DNA of 6,436 nt from Deltaproteobacteria bacterium (GTDB lineage Bacteria > Desulfobacterota > Desulfobacteria > Desulfobacterales > JAFDDL01), in contig JAFDDL010000214.1 in NCBI GenBank assembly GCA_019310865.1, positions 1-6,436 of the forward strand, given 5' to 3'. The notes under the pieces are model-generated. The model had not been told where the DNA came from. It was given only the letters and a program-made list of their open reading frames with translations, and ran no database searches. Made by a program: the position numbers and the translations under genes. Shown here in pieces: positions 1 through 6,199 of this stretch (its first letter is position 1; the number at the start of each line of letters is the position of its first letter).

Positions 1-1194
1 CCGGAAGAAGGCGTGCAACCGGATCGGGTTGCCCGCCGGGCCGTGGAGGGAGGCGACTCCGACCAGGCTCACGCGTATACCCCCGGGCTTGTGGTTTCCC
101 GTCGCACCACGTTGCGCCGCAGGCGGGTCTTGCCGATTCCGGGCGATGTTTACTGCAGCACGGGCGAAACGGTCGAGGCCAGGAAAGTCGTTGCGGAAAC
201 CAAGATGCCCGGCGACGTGATTTCGGTCAACCTGGCAAACCTTCTTTCCCTTCCGCCCAAGGACGTACCCGAATGCGTGCTGGTGAAAAAAGGCGATGCG
301 GTGGAAATCAATGACGTCATTGCCCGCACCAAGGGGATTTTTGGCCTTTTTAAGAGCGAGTACAAGAGCAAAGCGACCGGAACCGTAGAGACCATCTCCG
401 AGGTGACGGGCCAGGTGATCCTCCGGGGACCGGCTCACCCGGTCAGCGTCCTGGCGTTTCTGCCCGGTAAGATCGTCGAAGCGATCAAGGGGCAAGGTGT
501 CGTGATCGAGTCCGAATGTACCTTCATACAGGGCATATTCGGGATAGGCCCGGAGACCTTCGGCAAGATCAAGATGGCATGCGCCTCCCCGGACGAGCAC
601 TTGACGGCCGACCACATCACAGCGGAAATGAAAGGTTGCGTTATCATCGGTGGTGCCCGGATGTCAGTGGAAGCCATCCGAAAGGCCGTCGAAGTCGGCG
701 CCGCCGGGATCGTATCGGGCGGTATCGACGACACCGACGTAAAGGACTTTTTGGGATACGACCTGGGCGTCGCGATCACCGGTTCGGAGCAGGTGGGGTT
801 GACGCTGATTATCACCGAGGGTTTCGGTGACATATCCATGGCCGCGCGCACCTTCAATCTTCTCAAATCCCGCGAGGGCGCCGAGGCGTCTATCACCGGG
901 GCAACCCAGATACGAGCGGGTGTGATGCGACCGACAATCATCGTACCGGTGGATGAAACCGCACCACCTGCAACAAAAGACCAAACGCATTTGGCGGGCA
1001 TGCTCGATATGGGCTGCCCGATCAGAATCATACGGGACCCTTATTTCGGACAAATCGCCACGGTGCATGCCCTGCCCGCAAGCCCCCAGGTTCTGGATTC
1101 GGGTTCCAAGGCGCGGGTGCTGGAAGCCAAGTTCGACACCGGCGAGATCGTCACCGTTCCGCGCGCGAATGTGGAGCTAATTGAAGGAGAATGA
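1..1194 (+). CDS. Uncharacterised soluble protein with barrel-sandwich-like N-terminal half and KOW/SH3-like C-terminus (5' end unresolved)
   Basis: The frame is open from the first base, so the gene may begin upstream. In-frame GTG codons at 13 and 43 are possible starts, but neither has a well-spaced Shine-Dalgarno. Numbering from GTG 13 gives 393 residues. Residues about 41-185 are rich in Gly-Asp turns spaced like a barrel-sandwich (lipoyl/RnfC-like) fold, for example KKGDAVEINDVIA (92-104) and ATGTVETISEVTGQVILR (121-138). No biotin or lipoyl attachment motif is visible. Residues about 208-312 look like an alpha/beta unit (GCVIIGGARMSVEAIRKA, then a GIVSGGIDD turn and an ITEGFG motif). 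Residues about 336-391 resemble a KOW/SH3 module (IRIIRDPYFGQIATV, then VTVPRANVELIE). There is no signal peptide or membrane helix, so it is probably cytosolic. It is the first gene of the membrane-protein run and is tightly coupled to the next gene. I recall similar unnamed proteins beside DUF6754 proteins. The function is unknown; the fold assignments are by eye. Confidence 0.85.
   Translation, partial: PEEGVQPDRVARRAVEGGDSDQAHAYTPGLVVSRRTTLRRRRVLPIPGDVYCSTGETVEARKVVAETKMPGDVISVNLANLLSLPPKDVPECVLVKKGDAVEINDVIARTKGIFGLFKSEYKSKATGTVETISEVTGQVILRGPAHPVSVLAFLPGKIVEAIKGQGVVIESECTFIQGIFGIGPETFGKIKMACASPDEHLTADHITAEMKGCVIIGGARMSVEAIRKAVEVGAAGIVSGGIDDTDVKDFLGYDLGVAITGSEQVGLTLIITEGFGDISMAARTFNLLKSREGAEASITGATQIRAGVMRPTIIVPVDETAPPATKDQTHLAGMLDMGCPIRIIRDPYFGQIATVHALPASPQVLDSGSKARVLEAKFDTGEIVTVPRANVELIEGE
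1185..1189 (+). promoter_or_regulatory. Shine-Dalgarno AGGAG that decides the start of the FnIII gene
   Basis: AGGAG lies inside the last codons of the preceding gene. It is 7 nt before ATG 1197 but only 1 nt before ATG 1191. The usual spacing therefore favours 1197, although the ATG at 1191 overlaps the upstream stop as ATGA. Confidence 0.6.
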
Positions 1195-1196
1195 CC

Positions 1197-2396
1197 ATGA
1201 AGAGTTTTTTAAGGCCGTTGCTGTTTGCGGCACTGCTCTGGGGCCTATGCGCCCCCTGGGCAATGGCGGAAGAGCGGCTTGCACCACCCCAAAACCTAAC
1301 GGCAGCGGATCACCCCTGGGACCACGGTGACAAGGTCGACCTTTCCTGGGACCTTTCAACGGATGATCCGTCGCTGGTAAGGGGATACCGGATCTATTCC
1401 GCCACATCCCCCGACGGGCCTTTTGCCGCGGCAGGCATTGTGCAGGCCGGAACAAGTACATTTACCGTGGAAAAACTTGACCGAAACACGCAATACTTCT
1501 TCCGCGCCGTTGCGTTTAACACGGACATTGATATATCAGCGCCCGCACAGACCCGTCAGGCGATGGCGCCCACCAGACAGTGGTTCGATGGAGACAGAGC
1601 CTGGCTGGCGACGATCATCCTGATATTTTGCGGAGCGGTTTTTTACTGGATCAACCATGCAAAAAAAGGCAAGCCGCTCTACGTTCGCAAGATAGCAGGT
1701 CTGGAAGCGGTGGACGAGGCCCTGGGCCGGGCGACGGAGATGGGGCGCCCATGCCTCTATCTGACCGGCCTTGATGACATGAACGACATGCAGACAATCG
1801 CCTCTCTTACGGTCCTGGGGCGAGTCGCCAGGCACGCGGCTGAGTATGACACCAAGCTGGAGGTCCCGAATTGCCGATCGCTGGTGATGACGGCAGCCAA
1901 AGAGGTGGTCCATCAATCCTTCTTGGAAGCGGGCCGGCCGGACGCCTACAATGATGATCTGATCTATTACATCACCGATGACCAGTTCGGATTTGCTGCA
2001 GCGATCCAGGGAATTCAGATGAGAGAAAAGCCCGCAGCCTGTTTCTACCTGGGAGGTTTTTATGCCGAGGCGCTGATATTGGCAGAGACCGGCAACTCGA
2101 TCAACGCCATCCAGATAGCGGGAACGGCCAGGACCAGCAATCTTCCGTTCTTCGTTGCCGCGTGTGACTACACCCTGATCGGCGAAGAGCTGTTTGCGGC
2201 CTCGGCGTATCTGAGCGGCGATGCCGTGCAGCTTGGAAGCATAAAGGGCCAGGATGTCGGCAAGATTATACTCTTTATATTCATCGTCGTGGGTGTCACG
2301 ATGTTCTCCTTAAGCAATGTTGTCGGCGTGGACACCTCACTGGGGGCGTGGCTTTACGAAGCCGTGACATACATTAAATCCGTTATTTTGGTTTAG
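1197..2396 (+). CDS. Membrane protein with signal peptide, fibronectin type III ectodomain and DUF6754-like intracellular domain
   Basis: The protein has 399 residues from ATG 1197, chosen for its 7-nt spacing from AGGAG; starting at ATG 1191 would add only Met-Thr. Residues 1-24 form a signal peptide with an AMA|E cleavage site. Residues about 30-120 are one fibronectin type III domain (PPQNLTA start, core VDLSWDLS, RGYRIY, NTQYFFRAVAFN). A membrane helix spans about 135-153 (WLATIILIFCGAVFYWI) and is followed by the basic HAKKGK, so residues about 158-355 should face the cytoplasm. That region is alpha/beta in character (CLYLTGLDDMNDMQTIASL, ACFYLGGFYAEALILAE, FFVAACDYTLIGEELFAAS) and I recognise it as DUF6754-like from memory. 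A second helix covers about 356-378, with a short outward tail. The layout places an adhesion- or scaffold-type domain outside and a conserved domain of unknown activity inside. It is coupled to the upstream gene, with a 2-nt gap. Function is unknown. Confidence 0.9.
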   Translation: MKSFLRPLLFAALLWGLCAPWAMAEERLAPPQNLTAADHPWDHGDKVDLSWDLSTDDPSLVRGYRIYSATSPDGPFAAAGIVQAGTSTFTVEKLDRNTQYFFRAVAFNTDIDISAPAQTRQAMAPTRQWFDGDRAWLATIILIFCGAVFYWINHAKKGKPLYVRKIAGLEAVDEALGRATEMGRPCLYLTGLDDMNDMQTIASLTVLGRVARHAAEYDTKLEVPNCRSLVMTAAKEVVHQSFLEAGRPDAYNDDLIYYITDDQFGFAAAIQGIQMREKPAACFYLGGFYAEALILAETGNSINAIQIAGTARTSNLPFFVAACDYTLIGEELFAASAYLSGDAVQLGSIKGQDVGKIILFIFIVVGVTMFSLSNVVGVDTSLGAWLYEAVTYIKSVILV

Positions 2397-2430
2397 GGCT
2401 CCGACCTGCGCGAGCCCTGAGGGAGTCGGA
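2396..2430 (+). promoter_or_regulatory. Two mutually exclusive short inverted repeats before the third gene
   Basis: In the 39-nt gap between the second and third genes, GGGCTC (2396-2401) can pair with GAGCCC (2412-2417), and TCCGAC (2400-2405) can pair with GTCGGA (2425-2430). The two stems share 2400-2401, so they cannot form together. The second stem ends beside the ribosome binding site GGGAG (2421-2425). There is no U-run, so it is not an intrinsic terminator. The stems are short and could be chance; a role in setting translation of the downstream gene is only inference. Confidence 0.25.
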
Positions 2431-2435
2431 ACCTT

Positions 2436-3134
2436 ATGAAAAGAACCATACCCCTTCTGATCACCGGGATCAGTGGACTTGTGCTGATTGTCGCCTACTT
2501 TATCCCCGCCATTCAAAAATGGGGTGAAGTTGTCTCGATATGGTTTGACATACTCGCCGGGATTGCGATTGTTCTCGGAATCGGCAATTTGCTCAAGCAT
2601 CACCTGCGGAAAATATCCGATAGAAACGCCGGCTGGGGATACTCAGCGGTTATACTGGCAAGCCTCCTGATTACCCTGTTTGTCGGCCTGCTTAAAATAG
2701 GGGTTACCCCCAACCCCATGTACCCGGGGTACCCCTGGTCCGGCGCGTATAACGCACAGGGGAGCGGGGCCCTGTGGATATATAACGCCGTACTCAATCC
2801 CATCACCGGCACGATGTACGGCATGCTCGCTTTTTACATCGCTTCGGCTGCTTTCAGGGCATTTCGGGCAAAGAATCTGGAAGCGATCGTGCTGCTGGGG
2901 ACGGCATTTATCGTGCTGCTTGGACGAACCGTTGCGGGCGTATTTCTCACGGCATGGATGCCGGATTATCTTCCCGCACTGCGATTGGAAAATCTTACGA
3001 CATATATCATGACGCTGTTCAACACCGCCGGAAATCGCGCGATCATGATCGGGGTCGCCCTGGGTGTGGCGTCGGCATCACTTAGAGTATTGGTCGGTAT
3101 CGACCGGTCCTATCTGGGAAGCGGAGAGGAATAA
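2436..3134 (+). CDS. Six-helix integral membrane protein of an uncharacterised family
   Basis: This 232-residue protein starts at ATG 2436, with GGGAG at 2421-2425 as a somewhat distant ribosome binding site. I see six hydrophobic segments at about 5-24, 33-52, 69-88, 124-141, 149-172 and 201-219. Basic loops (KHHLRKISDR at 54-63, RAFRAK at 141-146) alternate with neutral, Pro/Gly/Trp/Tyr-rich ones (TPNPMYPGYPW at 91-101). By the positive-inside rule both ends are cytoplasmic and the large loop of about 89-123 is outside. The stretch YGMLAFYIASAAFRAFRAKN (128-147) reads like a conserved family signature, which I recall from unnamed proteins that neighbour DUF6754 genes. There is no transporter or enzyme motif I can name. 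It lies within the five-gene run, 3 nt before the next gene, and is probably a membrane subunit of the same complex. Confidence 0.9.
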   Translation: MKRTIPLLITGISGLVLIVAYFIPAIQKWGEVVSIWFDILAGIAIVLGIGNLLKHHLRKISDRNAGWGYSAVILASLLITLFVGLLKIGVTPNPMYPGYPWSGAYNAQGSGALWIYNAVLNPITGTMYGMLAFYIASAAFRAFRAKNLEAIVLLGTAFIVLLGRTVAGVFLTAWMPDYLPALRLENLTTYIMTLFNTAGNRAIMIGVALGVASASLRVLVGIDRSYLGSGEE

Positions 3135-3137
3135 GAC

Positions 3138-4010
3138 ATGTTCGAAATTCTGAAAAATCTCGACAAACGCTGGGTCTACCTGTTGATGCTCGTGTCGATC
3201 GTGGTGACCATCTACATCGTCAACAAAACGGGAAAGACCTTTACGGAGGTCGTCACGCCGTTGACCCAATCCTTTTTTGATGAAATTGACCAGCTTGAAA
3301 AAGGAGATATTGTTCTTCTATCCCTGAACTATGATCCGGGAAGCTTCGGGGAACTGTCGCCCATGTCCAACGCCGTGGCATACCACTGCGCCGCCAGGGG
3401 CGCCAAGCTGTGCTTTCAGACGACCATGCCCATGGCGCCGGAAATGATTGCGGATGTTATCACGAAGGTAATAAAGTCCGATTTCCCGAACTGGAAATAT
3501 GGAGAGGATTACGTAAACATCGGCTTTAAACCCGGGTTCGAGGGGGTTATGAAGGTCATCGTGACGGACCTGCGTGAGCTCTATACCACGGATCATCAAG
3601 GGACAAACATTGATGACATCCCCATGCTCGCCAACATCCACAGTGCTCAGGACTTTGATTTAATCGTCGATATCTCCACAACATCATCTGTGAGTTGGTG
3701 GGCCCTTTATGCCGCCACGCCGTATCCCGAAACCATAAGACTCATTGCAGGCTGTACCGGCGTGGTGGCGCCTGAGGTTTACCCGTATATCCCGGCACAG
3801 TGCAAGGGGCTGCTTGCGGCGATCAAGGGGGCAGCGGAATATGAACAGCTTGTCATGAGCAAGTATGGAGGTGAAAGCCCCAGGGGTGTTTTCTCCGAGG
3901 CCAGACGAAGAATGGCGCCTCAGCTTGTGGCTCACATACTCATCATTCTGCTCGTCATTCTGGCGAATATTATCTTCTTTGTCGAAAAAAAACGGGAACA
4001 ACACCAATGA
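3138..4010 (+). CDS. Alpha/beta-domain protein anchored by a membrane helix at each end, function unknown
   Basis: The start is ATG 3138, with GGAGAGGA (3123-3130) 7 nt upstream and inside the end of the previous gene. It encodes 290 residues. A membrane helix covers about 12-28 and another about 263-281 (LVAHILIILLVILANIIFF), ending in the basic tail KKREQHQ. Between them lies an alpha/beta domain: GDIVLLSLNYDPGS (56-69), a helix and strand through GAKLCFQTTM (88-97), YGEDYVNIGFKPG (121-133), DFDLIVDIS (172-180), and a final segment with RLIAGCTGVVAPEVYPYIP (201-219) followed by GLLAAIKGAAEYEQL. No classical nucleotide-binding or catalytic motif is evident. Orientation is ambiguous: N-terminal Lys/Arg suggest the domain faces outward, but RRR (256-258) just before the second helix argues the other way. 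I recall unnamed homologues with the same two-helix layout. It overlaps the next gene by 4 nt, implying coupled translation. Confidence 0.9.
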   Translation: MFEILKNLDKRWVYLLMLVSIVVTIYIVNKTGKTFTEVVTPLTQSFFDEIDQLEKGDIVLLSLNYDPGSFGELSPMSNAVAYHCAARGAKLCFQTTMPMAPEMIADVITKVIKSDFPNWKYGEDYVNIGFKPGFEGVMKVIVTDLRELYTTDHQGTNIDDIPMLANIHSAQDFDLIVDISTTSSVSWWALYAATPYPETIRLIAGCTGVVAPEVYPYIPAQCKGLLAAIKGAAEYEQLVMSKYGGESPRGVFSEARRRMAPQLVAHILIILLVILANIIFFVEKKREQHQ

Positions 4011-4942
4011 ACCGAAATACCATTATATGGACAGTGATACTGCTTCTTGCAGTAGCATATCTTCTGGGTAGAACCACCCTTACCGAGCACGGAATGGGCA
4101 AGGCTTACGTGCGCGCCGTCGAGGTTAACAGCACCGATCCGGACCCATCTCACCGCTGGACCATACCTGAAAACGCGACGCCCGCACAGTACCGACAGGC
4201 AATGGCCGAAGATCCCAATCAGACGGAATACAAATTCAGCCTCTCGCGAACAATCGAAATCTGGTTGGCGGCATTTTTCACCCTTTGCATCCTCTCGTTT
4301 CTCTATGGCGATAATCCGTTCTTCAAGCTTGCCGAATCGGTCATTATCGGCGTATCGGCTGCATACGGAATGATTGTCATGTTCTGGACAACCATTATAC
4401 CGAATCTTTTCGGAAAACTCTTCCCGGGCTGGATCCAAAGCTGGGCGATGCCCGGGATCGAAGCGGAAAGCGACTATTCATACACCATTCCGCTCATTTT
4501 GGGCATCATGCTTTTATGGAAGCTGGCCCCCAAGGGAAAGTGGATAAGCCGGTGGCCGCTTGCCTTTATCATTGGCACAACCGCCGGTATGCGATTGGTC
4601 GGCTTTCTTCACGCCAACTTTCTGGCGCAGATAAACAGCACCATCCTCCCCCTCTGGGCGGTCAGCAGTGCCGACTCGTTTGACTTCTGGGCCATGGTAA
4701 GAGCAATGATTCTGGTTGTGGGTGTTCTTTGCGGTATTGTCTACTTTCTATTTTCGTTTGAGCACAAGGGCATCGTCGGCAAGACCGCCAAGATGGGAAT
4801 CTGGGTGCTGATGATCACATTCGGCGCTTCCTTTGCGTACACCGTCATGGGGAGAATCGCATTAATCGCGATGCGCATCGAATTTCTTCTGGACGACTGG
4901 CTGTGGCTGATCGATCCGGCCATGAAAAGGGCCGGGTTGTAG
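4007..4942 (+). CDS. Seven-helix integral membrane protein with an N-terminal extracytoplasmic loop, function unknown
   Basis: The start ATG 4007 overlaps the previous stop as ATGA; a weak GGGA lies about 10 nt upstream, so translational coupling is likely. The protein has 311 residues. Hydrophobic segments lie at about 5-21, 83-100, 108-130, 157-172, 183-200, 228-250 and 263-288. Residues 22-80 form a hydrophilic loop, predicted outside and possibly a small ectodomain. Predicted cytoplasmic loops are positive or carry the distinctive YGDNPFFKLAE (100-110), whose following helix VIIGVSAAYGMI looks like the family signature. Further inside loops are WKLAPKGKWISRW (171-183) and FEHKGIVGKTAK (251-262). 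The C-terminal tail is short and amphipathic with several Trp and Asp. No known transporter motif is seen. It is the last gene of the run and probably pairs with the six-helix protein as the membrane core. Only 19 nt separate its stop from the convergent gene. Confidence 0.9.
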   Translation: MNRNTIIWTVILLLAVAYLLGRTTLTEHGMGKAYVRAVEVNSTDPDPSHRWTIPENATPAQYRQAMAEDPNQTEYKFSLSRTIEIWLAAFFTLCILSFLYGDNPFFKLAESVIIGVSAAYGMIVMFWTTIIPNLFGKLFPGWIQSWAMPGIEAESDYSYTIPLILGIMLLWKLAPKGKWISRWPLAFIIGTTAGMRLVGFLHANFLAQINSTILPLWAVSSADSFDFWAMVRAMILVVGVLCGIVYFLFSFEHKGIVGKTAKMGIWVLMITFGASFAYTVMGRIALIAMRIEFLLDDWLWLIDPAMKRAGL

Positions 4943-4961
4943 GCAATGTCGATAAGTAGCT

Positions 4962-6188
4962 TTAAAAGCCATCCAGCGCATTTAATACGCGGTCTACCTC
5001 TTCTTCGGTATTGTAAAGGACAAAACCGATTCGCACGAGACCGCCTTTATCCAGCAAGCCAAGACGCTCCATCACGGCATAGGCGTAATAATGGCCGTCC
5101 CAGACAAAAATACCCTGCTGTCCCAGGCGTTGCGAAATTACCTCCGGTGAGAAGCCATCGAGGGCAATGGAGAAGGTCGGCGTTCGGATGCTCAATTCGG
5201 TTTCCGCGGTAATGCCATAGAAGCGCAGCCCCGGAATGCTGCGGGCGCCGTCAATAAATTGTTTGCTTAATTGCACGCCATATTCATGAATACTGCGCAT
5301 CGTATTCACGATTTTTTCTCTGCGCGGGGCCCCATCGCTCAACGAGGCGATAAAATCAACGGCGGCACGAACACCGGCCAGACTTTCAAAGCTTTGCGTG
5401 CCCGTTTCCCATTTATTGGGTGCATAAGACGGAGCCGGGCGAAGTTTATAAGGAGATAGTTTCTCCAGGTGTTCATATTTTCCGTAGAGTATTCCCGTAT
5501 GCGGACCAAAGAATTTATAGGCAGAGCAGGCCAGAAAATCACAATTGGTTACCTTGACATCGATCAGGCCATGGGGGGCATAATGAACCGCGTCCACATA
5601 AACCAGCGCGCCCGCATTATGGGCCATTTCCACGACGCGGGCAACATCGGTAATGGAGCCCACCGCATTGGACGCATGTGTGATGGCCAGCAGGCGCGTC
5701 TTTTCGTTTAGCAGGCCGGACAGCATTTTCAAATCAAGGGTGCAATCAGTTGGGTCGAAGTCAAGCCGGCGCACCGTCACACCGCGGTCTTCAGCAGCCA
5801 GAACCCACGGTGTGATGTTTGCGTCGTGATCCAGCCTTGTCACGATGATTTCATCACCTTCCTGCCAGGTGCGGCTGAGCGCGCGGCTGAAGCTGAAGGT
5901 CAGACTGGTCATGTTTTGCCCGAATATGATTTCATTGGGTTCGGCATTGATAAAATCGGCCATGGCCTGGCGGGCGGAGGATAGGGCCTGTTCGGCATCG
6001 GTGCTGGCTTCATACCGACCCCCAAGGTTGCCCGCACCTCGACGGAGAAAATCGCTCATGGCATCGATGACGCTAGTGGGCGCCTGGGTGCCGCCGGGTC
6101 CGTCGAGATACGCAGCGGGCGAGCCGTTGATGTTGCGCTGAAGCGCCGGAAATTGGTCTCGAACCGTTGTTACATTTATTCCGTTCAT
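4962..6188 (-). CDS. PLP-dependent class V aminotransferase, cysteine-desulfurase-like (VC1184-type) without the desulfurase cysteine
   Basis: This 408-residue protein has the full class V (SufS/NifS-like) layout. VRDQFPAL and AYLDGPGGTQAP (27-38) mark the N-terminus, QNMTSLTF (91-98) sits in the cofactor phosphate pocket, and H171 in ITHASNAVGS should stack on PLP. D199 and H202 in YVDAVH contact the ring, and K225 in SAYKFFGPH is the Schiff-base lysine. In SufS-type enzymes the catalytic cysteine lies in a loop like GHHCAQP; here the matching loop is WDGHYYAYAVM (363-373) with Tyr instead, and no Cys occurs after 221. That matches the subfamily I know as TIGR01976, whose function is unassigned, so cysteine desulfurase activity is unlikely. 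It might be a lyase, epimerase or aminotransferase on another amino compound. ATG 6188 follows AGG (6195-6197) by 6 nt and lies 11 nt after an RpiR-type regulator gene, suggesting one operon. Confidence 0.93.
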   Translation of the reverse strand: MNGINVTTVRDQFPALQRNINGSPAAYLDGPGGTQAPTSVIDAMSDFLRRGAGNLGGRYEASTDAEQALSSARQAMADFINAEPNEIIFGQNMTSLTFSFSRALSRTWQEGDEIIVTRLDHDANITPWVLAAEDRGVTVRRLDFDPTDCTLDLKMLSGLLNEKTRLLAITHASNAVGSITDVARVVEMAHNAGALVYVDAVHYAPHGLIDVKVTNCDFLACSAYKFFGPHTGILYGKYEHLEKLSPYKLRPAPSYAPNKWETGTQSFESLAGVRAAVDFIASLSDGAPRREKIVNTMRSIHEYGVQLSKQFIDGARSIPGLRFYGITAETELSIRTPTFSIALDGFSPEVISQRLGQQGIFVWDGHYYAYAVMERLGLLDKGGLVRIGFVLYNTEEEVDRVLNALDGF

Positions 6189-6199
6189 ATCATACCTAT

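Noticed and set aside
435..1031. 198-residue open frame on the - strand
   Set aside because: It lies wholly antisense to the first gene, has no ribosome binding site and reads as low-complexity Ser/Pro/Ile-rich sequence, typical of a shadow frame.
92..1194. Biotinyl or lipoyl carrier protein
   Set aside because: Barrel-sandwich-like turns are present, but there is no MKM- or DKA-type attachment motif and the protein is far longer than a simple carrier domain.
2700..2737. GGGGTTACCCC and GGGGTACCCC palindromes
   Set aside because: They sit inside the codons for the Pro/Gly/Tyr-rich loop of the six-helix protein and are explained by GGN, CCN and TAC codon use; there is no sign of a binding site.
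3932..4438. 168-residue open frame on the - strand
   Set aside because: It is antisense across the junction of two well-supported membrane-protein genes and has no recognisable family features.
5271..5711. Short + strand frames opposite the PLP enzyme
   Set aside because: They are fully contained antisense to a gene with intact catalytic residues and show no ribosome binding sites or family features.
4962..6188. Calling the PLP enzyme sufS, iscS or csdA
   Set aside because: The cysteine of the active-site loop is missing and no Fe-S assembly genes are nearby, so no gene symbol is justified.
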